Counted from the stretch's first letter, positions 53,962-63,083 are shown. The stretch is 64,000 nt of DNA from an uncultured Lachnospira sp. (GCA_910589305.1 CAJUTV010000012.1:44538-108537), one strand, 5' to 3'. Program-made: numbers and translations. The notes: generated from the letters alone by a model not told the origin.

Positions 53962-54705
53962 CTATGACTGTAAAGCATCCGCCTGCGTCAAAGCAATAAT
54001 GGAATGTATCCCCTCATCACTTGTCACTATAACATAATGTGTAAAATCTTTCTTATAATATTTGCAATCAATAACTGTACTTGGAAGAATTTGTTTTTTA
54101 TATTCTATACGAATTGTCCTAAAATCAACTGTATCATATACATTTTGAGGCAAAATTTCATATACCATATCTAAATAATTAATATTGTGCATATGACCGT
54201 GCATATCAAAATCTCTTCTAAGCAATGTATATGATTGGCTCTTAGCCGTTTTTAATTCTTCCTCATCATATTGAATTTTATCTTCATTTTTTTCAAATAC
54301 TGATTTATTTTCATTTTCATACAGTTCCATAACATCTTGTGTGATTCTTACAGCTCTTTTTCGCTCTGTATCCATAAGAAGCCATTTTGATGTGCCAATT
54401 GCCAACAATTCACCATTTTCATAACGAATCTCATAATCACGATATGCAAACAACTTGTCCACACTTCTTGACCATGTTATAACTTCAATTTTTTCATTAT
54501 AAAATGGTCTTTTTAAAACCTGAATTTTCCATTGTAATAATATCCATGCACGTTTTTTTGTCTCAATATCTCTTGCCCCATATCCCACATTAGCCGAATA
54601 AGCACAAGCTATATTTTCCATAGCAACTAATAATGCTCTATTGGTTGCCTTACAGTGACTATCAATTTCTTCAATTCCTATTATATGTGTTTGTTTGTAA
54701 ATCAT
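53962..54705 (-). CDS. Acyl-ACP thioesterase
   Basis: The 247-residue protein is a double hot-dog thioesterase of the FatA/FatB-like family: 'ENIACAYSANVGYGARDIE', 'AWILLQWKIQVLKRPFYNEKI' (in part), 'WSRSVDKLFAYRDYEI', and 'DFDMHGHMHNINYLDMVYE' with the Asn/His catalytic region around residue 170. It releases free fatty acids from acyl-ACP in the cytosol. A poor ribosome binding site precedes the ATG (GAGGAT, 5-10 bp). Monocistronic. Confidence 0.9.
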   Translation of the reverse strand: MIYKQTHIIGIEEIDSHCKATNRALLVAMENIACAYSANVGYGARDIETKKRAWILLQWKIQVLKRPFYNEKIEVITWSRSVDKLFAYRDYEIRYENGELLAIGTSKWLLMDTERKRAVRITQDVMELYENENKSVFEKNEDKIQYDEEELKTAKSQSYTLLRRDFDMHGHMHNINYLDMVYEILPQNVYDTVDFRTIRIEYKKQILPSTVIDCKYYKKDFTHYVIVTSDEGIHSIIALTQADALQS

Positions 54706-54869
54706 ATCAATCCTCTATTTTTGTTTAATTTAACAATTCAACTATAAGTATAATATTTGTAAAAAAATTAAGTCTATATAATTTATTCAAAAACATTATA
54801 AATTATGTTTATTTCTATTTTATATATCCAAAAACAATGCACGAACCAAAAGTCCGCGCATTATCATTA

Positions 54870-55160
54870 TTATTCACATCTTTTGTAACGCTGAAAAATC
54901 TTATCGGCTCCACACACGTGCTTTGTTCCATCATCTTCTATAATAATGTAATCTCCTTCAGCTATAAATGTACGTCCTCTTCTATGCTTGATATAAGGAC
55001 AAACAATACTTCCATCTTCACGTTTAACTTTAACCAAAAAATCTGTAACTATCCAACCTTTTGTTACCACGTCAGACCAACGCTCAAATCCATCCTCTAA
55101 ATTTTTGTTTAATTCATATTTTTGCACATCTGCCTCAAGCTCTGTTCTTGAACATCTCAT
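54870..55160 (-). CDS. Hypothetical protein, 96 aa
   Basis: I do not recognise this 96-residue protein. It has 'DGFERWSDVVTKGWIVTDFLV' near its centre and beta-rich 'EGDYIIIEDDGTKHVCGADK' toward the end, and no signal peptide. GGAGG precedes the ATG. The composition resembles small phage-derived or accessory proteins, but no phage genes are nearby; the IS element lies 140 bp upstream. Confidence 0.7.
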   Translation of the reverse strand: MRCSRTELEADVQKYELNKNLEDGFERWSDVVTKGWIVTDFLVKVKREDGSIVCPYIKHRRGRTFIAEGDYIIIEDDGTKHVCGADKIFQRYKRCE

Positions 55161-55299
55161 TGTAATCCTCCATTTCTAAAGCAATATGTATAAAGCTTTT
55201 TCTTTAATAATGAAACTTAATTGTATTTTACTACATTTTGTTAAAGATTGCCATAAAATTAACACTAATTTTATTTTTTGAACAGCTTTCTATACAATC

Positions 55300-56025
55300 T
55301 AAAATCAGGACCACCAGCTTAGCTGGTGGTTTGCTCTGCGGCTATAAGCCTGTGATACTAGCTGGCTCTAAAGAGCCTCGAAGGTTCGCCATCTGCATAC
55401 GACCACAGGCTTACCCTAAAGGGCTTCCTTTTTCTATGCCTTTATTACTGGCTCACCCGTAAACGGGTCTATGTATTCTTTCAGTGACATTTGATCATAT
55501 TCTAAATCTTCTTTCATCTGATTTCTTACATATTCCTCTATTTTCTTTGCATTTTTCCCTACTGTATCTACATAGTATCCTCTGCACCAAAAATGTCTAT
55601 TTCCATATTTGTACTTCAAATTCGCATGTCTATCAAATATCATCAGCGAACTTTTCCCTTTTAAATACCCCATTATTTCTGATACACTATACTTTGGTGG
55701 TATACTTACAAACATATGTATATGATCTGGCATACATTCTGCCGCTATTATTTCTATCCCCTTCCTTTTGCACAATTCACTTAATATATGTGCTATATCT
55801 GCTCTTATCTGCTTATATATTACTTTTCTTCTATATTTTGGTGCAAATACAATATGATATTTGCATGTCCATCTTGTATGTGATAAAGTATTATTATCCA
55901 TTTGGATACCTCCTTGTTTTTATATTTGTGGTTGGCGAACCTACAAACTATTTTAACATGGAGGCTTTTTTACTTAAAGCTAAAGCTATCTGGGAACTCA
56001 CCTGCATAGCAGGTGGTTTTATTGA
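55300..56025 (-). mobile_element. IS200/IS605-type insertion sequence, apparently intact
   Basis: A tnpA gene is flanked by imperfect palindromes of the kind used as ends by IS200/IS605 elements: ACCACCAGCTTAGCTGGTGG at 55310-55329 on one side and CACCTGCATAGCAGGTG at 55999-56015 on the other. No terminal inverted repeats or target duplications are seen, as expected for single-strand transposition. A tnpB/IscB-type gene is absent, so this is the IS200-like, tnpA-only type. Exact ends are approximate. Confidence 0.85.
55434..55901 (-). CDS. tnpA: IS200/IS605-family transposase TnpA (HUH, Y1)
   Basis: The 155-residue protein shows 'YHIVFAPKYRRK', the HUH metal site in 'MPDHIHMF' (His60, His62) and the catalytic Tyr in 'IEEYVRNQ' (about residue 124). 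It is full-length for the family and the frame is intact, so it may be active. AAGGAGG lies 8 bp upstream. It could also act in trans on small non-autonomous elements with suitable hairpin ends. Confidence 0.93.
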   Translation of the reverse strand: MDNNTLSHTRWTCKYHIVFAPKYRRKVIYKQIRADIAHILSELCKRKGIEIIAAECMPDHIHMFVSIPPKYSVSEIMGYLKGKSSLMIFDRHANLKYKYGNRHFWCRGYYVDTVGKNAKKIEEYVRNQMKEDLEYDQMSLKEYIDPFTGEPVIKA

Positions 56026-56042
56026 TTGTTAAACCAAAAATA

Positions 56043-56071
56043 AAGGCTACCACACCTTGTGAGATAGCCTT
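56043..56071 (-). terminator. Rho-independent terminator of bioY
   Basis: AAGGCTA / TAGCCTT with a 15-nt loop, followed on the minus strand by TATTTTTGG. It lies 25 bp after the bioY stop, next to the IS end. Confidence 0.8.
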
Positions 56072-56095
56072 CTGATAAATATACATTATTAATTT

Positions 56096-56698
56096 TTATT
56101 CTATTACGCCTGCTTTTCTTAATCGATTTCTTATTTGAGGTCCAAGCAACATCGCTATTATTATCTTAATTAAATCACCTGGAAGAAATGGAATAACACC
56201 TGCCCAAAGAGCCGCTCCAAAATTCATTTGTGCCTGATAAGCAAGCCATATAGTGCCAAACATATAGCATACCATTGTGCCAAGTACCATGCCAGTCATA
56301 CATAAAAGCATATGATTGCCCCATTTATCAATAAAAAAACCGCTTATCAATGCTAAAAATATAAAACCAATTAAATACCCTCCTGTTGGTCCTAATAATT
56401 TTCCAGGTCCTCCTGTAAATGCTGAAAATACTGGTAATCCAACTAAACCTATGAGCAAATATATACAATAACTTATGGTACCTTTTTTCATTCCCAATAT
56501 GTACATTGTAAAATAAATTACCAAATTCGTTAGAGAAATTGGAACTAAATTAAATGGCAATGGTATAGAAAACGGACCCATAATACATGTAATTGCTGCC
56601 ATTAAACCAATTAAAGCTAATGTCGCTGTTTTTATTTTACCTTTTCCTTCCTCCTTGTCCGCTAAATTCTTTGATGCATTAACATTATCCCCCACCAT
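56096..56698 (-). CDS. bioY: Biotin ECF transporter S component BioY
   Basis: The 200-residue membrane protein has about six helices and BioY signatures: 'ALIGLMAAITCIMGPFSIPLPF' (in part), 'VPISLTNLVIYFTMYILGMKKG' (in part), 'GGPGKLLGPTGGYLIGF' and 'PFLPGDLIKIIIAMLL'. It binds biotin and works with an ECF module such as the one at 18-20.6 kb, or alone. GGAAAA precedes the ATG weakly. A BirA-type operator over its -35 box indicates biotin repression. Confidence 0.95.
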   Translation of the reverse strand: MVGDNVNASKNLADKEEGKGKIKTATLALIGLMAAITCIMGPFSIPLPFNLVPISLTNLVIYFTMYILGMKKGTISYCIYLLIGLVGLPVFSAFTGGPGKLLGPTGGYLIGFIFLALISGFFIDKWGNHMLLCMTGMVLGTMVCYMFGTIWLAYQAQMNFGAALWAGVIPFLPGDLIKIIIAMLLGPQIRNRLRKAGVIE

Positions 56699-56791
56699 AA
56701 ATAATTTTCCTTTCTTCCTTAATGTTTCTTAGATAGTTGAAAAATAACAATACTATTTTTACCAAGTAAATTTTACAATAAATATCAAAAA

Positions 56792-56822
56792 TTGTCAACT
56801 TATTTTTTTAATAAGTTGACAA
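56792..56822 (-). promoter_or_regulatory. BirA operator overlapping bioY promoter
   Basis: TTGTCAAC, exactly 15 bp, GTTGACAA: a perfect dyad matching the firmicute BirA box TTGTNAAC-N15-GTTNACAA. On the minus strand the right half contains the -35 TTGACA, then 17 bp and TAAAAT. BirA with biotinyl-AMP would block RNA polymerase here. Confidence 0.88.
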
Positions 56823-57093
56823 TCGTTTTTTTATAAATATTACATTATTAAATGCTGCAAATCTTACAAATACTATAAGAAATTATTTAAAATTAAATTA
56901 TATTAATATATTGTAAAAAAAACCACTTTAAATCTATTGACTTAATAGTATTAAACATTTAAAATTAATTTATACTAGTTTGTGTACGTAGTTTAATATA
57001 CTTTATTATATTCATAATGGCAGCAGATTCGTAAGGTTTTAATCGGCTATTATGGAAAATAGCAAAATATTTTTAAAGAAAGGATTTGTAGCT

Positions 57094-57531
57094 ATGAAGG
57101 ATTATAAGAAACCTTTATTTGTTATGACAGACAGTGTTTCTGAAGGTGTCTATATGGCTAGCGGCGATAGTACTTGCTGGACTGCAAGCGCTCGTTCTGT
57201 ACAGGATTGGAATGGTTCTCATCACGTATTTGAAATAACAGCAAACCATACTCCAGCAGTACAACATATATATACCGCTGTTACAATTGAGATGACATTT
57301 AATAATGTTATTAAAAAAGCATACAGTGAAAATAATTGGAATTGTATTGTTGCAGGCCATAAAGTTACTGTAACAAGAGAAAATCATGGTAATGGGTATG
57401 GTTCTGGGGATAATGCTGGCGGCTTTAAGGTATGGGTAGAATCTACTGACGAAGCTACAACAAAAGGACTTGAATGCACAGGATGTAGTCCTAGATGTCA
57501 CAGCGCTGTCAATGTACAGGGTGGTTTTTAA
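57094..57531 (+). CDS. Secreted-peptide-like protein with EGVYMASG leader, 145 aa
   Basis: The 145-residue protein starts 'MKDYKKPLFVMTDSVSEGVY' then MASG, a short leader-like segment that I have seen on small Lachnospiraceae proteins of unknown fate. The rest is beta-rich, Asn/Thr/His-rich and ends with a Cys-containing 'LECTGCSPRCHSA' segment (about 126-138). No classical signal peptide. AGAAAGGA precedes ATG 57094; a frame from 57052 is less likely. A stem ATAATGGC (57014-57021) / GCTATTAT (57046-57053) lies in the leader; the gap from 56823 otherwise shows only AT-rich DNA. Processed peptide or surface protein are both possible. Confidence 0.75.
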   Translation: MKDYKKPLFVMTDSVSEGVYMASGDSTCWTASARSVQDWNGSHHVFEITANHTPAVQHIYTAVTIEMTFNNVIKKAYSENNWNCIVAGHKVTVTRENHGNGYGSGDNAGGFKVWVESTDEATTKGLECTGCSPRCHSAVNVQGGF

Positions 57532-57598
57532 TACGTAGCAAAGCACTATGTTGTTGCTATAAAAATCATAATATAAATAATGGTTTTGAAATCAATCA

Positions 57599-57636
57599 AA
57601 AAATCAGGATTGTCATTTTGGCAATCCTGATTTTTT
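57599..57636 (+). terminator. Rho-independent terminator
   Basis: AAAAATCAGGATTG / CAATCCTGATTTTTT with a 9-nt loop, 67 bp after the stop of the leader-type gene. The stem is nearly perfect and could work in both directions. Confidence 0.93.
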
Positions 57637-57818
57637 GATAAATATAAAATTACTTGCAACACATTTTTACTTAACAGCATTTTATGAAGCTATCACATAA
57701 AAAACTAAATATACAAGATATTATTTAAGATTGTATTGCACTTTACAATATATTGTGTTTAATTTCCTTAATACAACAACCCAATAAATTAATTTTTCAA
57801 CTTTTGAAATATATCCCA

Positions 57819-60176
57819 TTATATAAACAATCCTAAAAATAATTTTACCACAAACGCTGCTATCCAAGCAATAATACACTGTCCAAAAACAACAGCTATT
57901 GCCCACTTATTTCCCAACTCTCTGCGTACCGCAGCTACTGCGGCAATGCAAGGCGTGTAAAGCAGACAAAACACAAGCAAAGAAGCAGCGCTGATAGGTG
58001 TTAATAAGACAACAGACATTTCCTGCATAGGCATTAACACTGACAGCGTTGATACAACGCTCTCCTTTGCCATAAATCCTGAAATAAGAGCTGTTGATAT
58101 TCTCCAATCACCAAATCCTAATGGCATAAATATCGGAGAAATCACACCTGCCACAGCCGCAAGGATACTATCTTTTGAATCAGTCACCATATTAAAATGC
58201 AAATCAAACGTCTGTAAAAACCAGATAATAATGGTTGCTATAAATATAACAGTAAATGCTCTCTGTAAAAAGTCTTTTGCTTTTTCCCACAACAACTGCA
58301 AAACATTTTTAATACCTGGCAAGCGATAATTGGGAAGCTCCATTACAAATGGCACGGGTTCTCCTTTAAACAATGTTGTTCTCATAATAAGCGCCGCCAA
58401 TATTCCCATAACAATTCCGCCAAAATACAGCAATATCATTACAAGAACCTCATAATTAGGGAAAAAAGCAGCTGTAAAAAATCCATAAATTGGCAATTTT
58501 GCCGAACAACTCATAAAAGGTGTTAAAAGTATTGTCATTTTTCGGTCTCGCTCAGAAGATAATGTTCTGCTTGCCATAACACCTGGTACAGTACAGCCAA
58601 ATCCAATTAACATAGGAACAATACTTCTTCCAGACAATCCAATCTTTCTTAAAAGTTTATCCATAAAAAACGCAACTCTTGCCATATATCCGCTGTCTTC
58701 TAAAAGCGATAAAAACAAAAACAGAGTAACAATGGTAGGTAAAAAACTAAGTACACTTCCAACACCGCTAAAAATACCATCAATAATCAACGAATGCAGG
58801 GCTTCATTTACATTGATTGCAGCTAATGCTTTATCAGCCATACCCGTAAGCCATTCTATCAGCATTTCAAAACCATCCGAAAGCCATGCGCCAATCACAT
58901 TAAAGGTGAGCCAAAATACAATACCCATAATCCCTATAAATGATGGAATTGCTGTAAACTTTCCTGTTAATATTTTGTCAATCTTATTACTTCTTACATG
59001 TTCTTTATTCTCTTTTGGTTTGACAACAGTTGCTTGACAAACTTTATTAATAAAAGAAAACCGCATATCAGCTATTGCTGCAGCCCTGTCAAGTCCGCTT
59101 TCTTTTTCCATTTGAATAATAATATGTTCAAGCATTTCACTCTCATTATCATCAAGCTTCAGCTTATCTAAGACACGTTTATCACTTTCAGCCAGCTTTG
59201 ATGCTGCAAATCGTATCGGAATTTTAGCCATCGCCGCATGGTCTTCTATCAAGTGCATAATGCCATGTATACATCTATGTATAGCGCTTTTGTCTCCATC
59301 TGCATCACAAAAATCCATTATCTTTGGTGCTTCCTGATATTTTGCAACATGAATTGCATGGTCGATAAGCTCATCAATTCCTTCATTTTTTGCCGCTGAA
59401 ATCGGAATGACTGGAACACCTAACATATGCTCCATCTCATTAATAAGAATCGAACCGCCATTTTTGCGAACCTCGTCCATCATATTTAACGCTACTACCA
59501 TAGGAATACCTAATTCCATAAGCTGCATTGTAAGATAGAGATTGCGTTCTATATTAGAAGCATCAACGATGTTAATAATGCCTCTTGGGTGTTCCTGTAA
59601 AATATATTGTCTTGTCACAATTTCTTCACTGCTATAAGGCGACATTGAATAAATACCAGGCAAATCTGTTATCAATGTATTTGGATGTCCTTTAATTACG
59701 CCATCTTTTCTGTCAACAGTAACGCCTGGAAAATTGCCGACATGTTGATTTGCACCTGTCAATCGATTAAACAATGTAGTTTTTCCACAATTTTGATTGC
59801 CTGCTAGAGCAAATGTCAATGTCACACTGTCTGGCAATGGATGTTCATCTTCTTTTGCATGATATTTACCCCCTTCGCCAAGTCCCGGATGCTCCATATG
59901 CTTTTTGCGGCTGTTTGTCTCATATATATTAACCGTTTCGTCCGTTTCCTCAACAAACTCTGTCACCTCAATTTTATCTGCATCGGCAAGACGCAATGTA
60001 AGCTCATATCCATGTATTAATATTTCAATCGGGTCTCCTAAAGGGGCATATTTTACCATTTTTATTTTTGCTTTTGGTATCAATCCCATATCAAGAAAAT
60101 GTTGCCTTAATGCTCCCTCACCTCCAACCTTTTCAATAATTGCAGTCTTTCCTATTGGTAAATCCTTTAATGTCAT
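57819..60176 (-). CDS. feoB: Ferrous iron transporter, FeoA-FeoB fusion
   Basis: The 785-residue protein begins with an SH3-like FeoA domain (1-75, 'LRQHFLDMGLIPKAKI'), a linker, the G domain ('GNQNCGKTTLFNRL', 'DLPGIYSMSP', 'NMMDE', 'SAAKN'; about 125-290) and a FeoB membrane region with two Gate domains ('GFGCTVPGVMASRTL', 'LLYTPCIAAVAA'). It imports Fe2+ at the cytoplasmic membrane. The start at 60176 is set by the family B Shine-Dalgarno ATGAGG 6 bp upstream. No Fur or DtxR box was recognised nearby. A 170-bp gap before the terminator at 57599 holds nothing clear. Confidence 0.95.
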   Translation of the reverse strand: MTLKDLPIGKTAIIEKVGGEGALRQHFLDMGLIPKAKIKMVKYAPLGDPIEILIHGYELTLRLADADKIEVTEFVEETDETVNIYETNSRKKHMEHPGLGEGGKYHAKEDEHPLPDSVTLTFALAGNQNCGKTTLFNRLTGANQHVGNFPGVTVDRKDGVIKGHPNTLITDLPGIYSMSPYSSEEIVTRQYILQEHPRGIINIVDASNIERNLYLTMQLMELGIPMVVALNMMDEVRKNGGSILINEMEHMLGVPVIPISAAKNEGIDELIDHAIHVAKYQEAPKIMDFCDADGDKSAIHRCIHGIMHLIEDHAAMAKIPIRFAASKLAESDKRVLDKLKLDDNESEMLEHIIIQMEKESGLDRAAAIADMRFSFINKVCQATVVKPKENKEHVRSNKIDKILTGKFTAIPSFIGIMGIVFWLTFNVIGAWLSDGFEMLIEWLTGMADKALAAINVNEALHSLIIDGIFSGVGSVLSFLPTIVTLFLFLSLLEDSGYMARVAFFMDKLLRKIGLSGRSIVPMLIGFGCTVPGVMASRTLSSERDRKMTILLTPFMSCSAKLPIYGFFTAAFFPNYEVLVMILLYFGGIVMGILAALIMRTTLFKGEPVPFVMELPNYRLPGIKNVLQLLWEKAKDFLQRAFTVIFIATIIIWFLQTFDLHFNMVTDSKDSILAAVAGVISPIFMPLGFGDWRISTALISGFMAKESVVSTLSVLMPMQEMSVVLLTPISAASLLVFCLLYTPCIAAVAAVRRELGNKWAIAVVFGQCIIAWIAAFVVKLFLGLFI

Positions 60177-60182
60177 AATTAT

Positions 60183-60261
60183 CCTCATTTCTGCACTGTT
60201 TTTTTACAAAGAAAAAAGTTCTTACAGATTTGTGGCAAGCGGTATGCAGACACAAATCCTG
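60183..60261 (-). promoter_or_regulatory. Family B leader element before feoAB
   Basis: P1: CAGGATTTGTG (60261-60251) with CACAAATCTG (60234-60225). P2: CTGCAT (60249-60244) with GTGCAG (60196-60191), next to AATGAGG (60189-60183). Compared with other copies both helices have changed at several positions while pairing is kept (for example CTGCGC/GCGCAG becomes CTGCAT/GTGCAG). Confidence 0.75.
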
Positions 60262-60401
60262 CAATTGAAAATTTTAATTTTTAATCGTATCTTTTATTTA
60301 AAATTTTTCACTTTATTTTTGTTCTCTAGTTATATTTTTCACATATTTGTCGATATAAAAATTGTAAGGAACTTATTGAAATAACTATCCAAGGAGGGAT
60401 T

Positions 60402-60650
60402 ATTGCAGTTAATGGATTTTCACGCAATTTCAATATGGTTCAGATGGTCTCAATGATTAGCAGCACAAAAAGAGACAATGAAAACAGAGAAAAACAAGAC
60501 CAAGCAAATTATAAAGGTCCTACTTTTACTCAAGTGCTGAACAAGGTGGTTAAAGAAAGTGTCCCACAAGATATTATTAATATTACTTACGATTCCAAAA
60601 GCAATATTAACACCTTCTTTTATCATCAATCAAAAGAGTATACTTTCTGA
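60402..60650 (+). CDS. Small hypothetical protein with possible ATT start
   Basis: The frame reads IAVNGFSRNFNMVQMVSMIS... for 82 residues, helical and Lys/Asn-rich with no signal peptide. AAGGAGGG (60391-60398) lies just before an in-frame ATT (60402), whereas the first ATG (60435) has no site. An ATT start as in infC is therefore likely. Upstream, GTCGATAT (60349-60356) resembles a sigma-28 -10 box, with only TTAT at the -35 position. The 'NGFSRNFNMV' start is reminiscent of other proteins in the 12.6-17.7 kb cluster. Function unknown. Confidence 0.55.
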   Translation: MAVNGFSRNFNMVQMVSMISSTKRDNENREKQDQANYKGPTFTQVLNKVVKESVPQDIINITYDSKSNINTFFYHQSKEYTF

Positions 60651-60803
60651 ACCTACAATTTTATCAAGCTGTTGCTTGTTTGTTTCGATGTTTAAAGGCT
60701 GTTGTCAAATGAGTTTTTCTATAAAATAGATATTTATTTAATCGCACATATCATATTTTATAGTGATTCTCATTTTACACAGTCTTTTTTTGATGGTACT
60801 TAG

Positions 60804-60847
60804 TTAAGCGGATATTCGCAATCCGCTACGCTACTTGCTCATAACCT
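60804..60847 (+). repeat. Family A repeat, partial copy
   Basis: TTAAGCGGATATTCGCAATC and the following CTACGCTACTTGCTCATAACC match the first 44 bp of family A exactly; the rest is missing. It lies inside the 230-bp gap before murI's stop. The flanks carry an imperfect inverted repeat GGCTGTTGTCAAA (60696-60708) / TTTTGACAGCC (60854-60864), perhaps a terminator split by the insertion. Confidence 0.8.
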
Positions 60848-60881
60848 TGAACCTTTTGACAGCCCTCAATATAAATCTAAT

Positions 60882-61742
60882 TTATACCATCATCATTTTG
60901 TCCAACTGTGTCATGCATCTGCCTATTTTTTGCATATCTTCTATAGAAGCCTCTTTTCCAGAAAATAAATAGGTTACCATTCCTCGTCTTTGATTATAAT
61001 CCTTTTTACATTCTATAGCAAACTCATTATTTTCTTTATCTGTATAACAAAAAGTTCGGCTGCAATTATTCCTGTCTATATTTTTATATCCCATTAATCG
61101 CATAGCCTGTCTAACTGTACCTTCATTGCCGTCAACAAAATGTGGTCTATGTGGAAATATCTCAATAAAACTTTCTTTAAAATAATTGAAATGTGTACAT
61201 CCTAATACAACGGTTCCAACTTTTTCTAAATCATATTCCTTTAAAACTGTACTTAAATATTCATGTACCTCTTTTCCAGAAAATATCCCATTTTCAGCAA
61301 ATCGAACAAGTCCTGGCGCTGCCACTAAATCCACCTTATGATGATGGTCTAAATTCTGAATTAAGTGTTCCAATTTATGCCCATGAATAGTAATAGGTGT
61401 TGCTGCAACCAACACTCTTTGCTCTTGATTGCCATATTCATCAAGCGCTTTCTTTACTGCTGGTTCTATTCCCACAATAGGAATTGGAAATGTTTTTCTA
61501 TATTCCATACTTAAAGCACTGGTCGCTGTATTACATGCAATAATAATAATATCTACACCTTTACCAATCATAAATTTTATAATATGGTCTACATATTCTC
61601 GGACTTGTTCAACTGTCTTTTCACCATATGGAACATGCTCTGTATCTGCATAAAATATGTAATCATGTTCTGGAGCCATTTTTCTAGCACAATGCAATAC
61701 CGATAAGCCGCCTAACCCAGAATCAAATATACCGATTCTCAT
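60882..61742 (-). CDS. murI: Glutamate racemase
   Basis: The 286-residue enzyme has 'IGIFDSGLGGLSVL', the catalytic cysteines in 'ACNTATS' (Cys70) and 'LGCTHF' (Cys182), and 'PYGEKT'. It makes D-glutamate for peptidoglycan. About 30 C-terminal residues beyond the usual end are Lys/Met-rich. AGAGGATTT precedes the ATG, which lies 12 bp after the thiH stop, so it belongs to the thiG-thiH transcript. Confidence 0.95.
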   Translation of the reverse strand: MRIGIFDSGLGGLSVLHCARKMAPEHDYIFYADTEHVPYGEKTVEQVREYVDHIIKFMIGKGVDIIIIACNTATSALSMEYRKTFPIPIVGIEPAVKKALDEYGNQEQRVLVAATPITIHGHKLEHLIQNLDHHHKVDLVAAPGLVRFAENGIFSGKEVHEYLSTVLKEYDLEKVGTVVLGCTHFNYFKESFIEIFPHRPHFVDGNEGTVRQAMRLMGYKNIDRNNCSRTFCYTDKENNEFAIECKKDYNQRRGMVTYLFSGKEASIEDMQKIGRCMTQLDKMMMV

Positions 61743-61754
61743 TTACAAATCCTC

Positions 61755-63023
61755 TTATACATACAAATATTCATTGAGAACAGGTTGTAATGCTTCCTCT
61801 TTCATATCATGCATCATCTGTTCAAAGCTTCTTGAATCATCTATTTCAAACTGAGCATCGCCCACATCACTGTCCTCTTTTCCATTATATTTTTTATCAT
61901 GGTCGCCTATTCCTGTACTTACCCCCGCAGAAACCTTTGTTGCACATATTTTTGTAATACCATTTCTAAAATTCTTACTTTCTCTTGAAGATACCGTAAT
62001 TCCTGCAAATGGAAGAAAAATACGGTAAGCGCACAATACCTGACATAATTCTTTTTCATGGACATCTCTTGGATTAATTTTATCATTATTGACAATAGGA
62101 CGCAATCTAGGACAGGATAATGAAATTTCTGCATGTGGATATTTTCGTTGAATATAATATGCGTGAAGCCCTGTTGCCAGTGCATCTTTTCTAAAATCAT
62201 CAAGCCCAAGCAACGCTGAAAATGAAACGCCTCTCATACCGCCTCGAATTGCACGCTCCTGTGCATCAAATCGATATGGCCATACTCTTTTATGTCCCAT
62301 CAAATGCAATGTCTCGTATTTATCTGAATTGTAAGTTTCTTGAAATACAGTCACATAATCGACACCGCATTGATGCAAATATTCATATTCGTTTGTATTG
62401 ACAGGATATATCTCTATTCCCACATTTCTAAAATACTTTCTTGCTATTTTACAGGCTTCTCCAATATATTCTACACTGCTTACACTTCTGCTCTCTCCTG
62501 TTAAAATAAGTATCTCTTCCATACCTGTATTGGCAATAATGCGCATTTCTTTTTCAATTTCCTGCATATTTAATTTTTTTCTTTGAATATGATTATAACA
62601 GTTAAAACCACAATAAATACAATAATTTTCACAATAATTTGCTATGTATATCGGTGTAAATATATATACACTATTTCCAAAATGTTTCCTTGTCTCTTCC
62701 TCTGCCTTTCTAGCCATCTCTTCTAAATACGGTGCTGCCGCTGGAGACAAAAGAGCTTTAAAATCCTCGACACTGCATGTATTATGTTCTAATGCTCTGC
62801 ATACATCTTCTTTTGTATATATACTGTAATCATATGACTGTATATTTTCTTGCACTTTATCTTTAATGTTAGAATCAATAACTTCCATTCCCTCCATATA
62901 TTCCATATGATTCGTTCTTGAGGAAGGATTCATTTCTAATTGATGCTTTTTTTCTAAAGCCTGTGGACTTAATGCCTCACTGTCAATAAAATACGTTTGT
63001 TCTTCATAATTCGACATCTCCAT
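61755..63023 (-). CDS. thiH: 2-iminoacetate synthase ThiH (radical SAM)
   Basis: The 422-residue enzyme has the radical SAM cluster motif C-x3-C-x2-C in 'CENYCIYCGF' (about residues 133-142), preceded by 'TPIYIANY', and 'TGESRSVSS', 'EIYPVNTNEYEYL'. It cleaves tyrosine to dehydroglycine for thiazole synthesis. The N-terminal 50 residues are Glu/Gln-rich and not conserved. GAAAGG 6 bp upstream supports the ATG at 63023. It lies 60 bp downstream of thiG. Confidence 0.95.
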   Translation of the reverse strand: MEMSNYEEQTYFIDSEALSPQALEKKHQLEMNPSSRTNHMEYMEGMEVIDSNIKDKVQENIQSYDYSIYTKEDVCRALEHNTCSVEDFKALLSPAAAPYLEEMARKAEEETRKHFGNSVYIFTPIYIANYCENYCIYCGFNCYNHIQRKKLNMQEIEKEMRIIANTGMEEILILTGESRSVSSVEYIGEACKIARKYFRNVGIEIYPVNTNEYEYLHQCGVDYVTVFQETYNSDKYETLHLMGHKRVWPYRFDAQERAIRGGMRGVSFSALLGLDDFRKDALATGLHAYYIQRKYPHAEISLSCPRLRPIVNNDKINPRDVHEKELCQVLCAYRIFLPFAGITVSSRESKNFRNGITKICATKVSAGVSTGIGDHDKKYNGKEDSDVGDAQFEIDDSRSFEQMMHDMKEEALQPVLNEYLYV

Positions 63024-63083
63024 GTCATACCTTTCTATAATCGCAAATTTTTATTTTTATATTGTTTTCTATATAAAAATTTA

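Noticed and set aside
55310..55450. Hairpin-rich DNA after the transposase considered as a tRNA or other RNA gene
   Set aside because: It forms the end region of the IS element; no cloverleaf or conserved T-loop could be found.
57115..57546. Minus-strand frame opposite the leader-type protein gene
   Set aside because: No ribosome binding site; the plus frame has a strong site and a terminator after it.
60759..60778. Fur-box-like sequence TGATTCTCATTTT
   Set aside because: Only a half-site match and not upstream of any iron gene start; feoAB starts over 500 bp away on the other strand.
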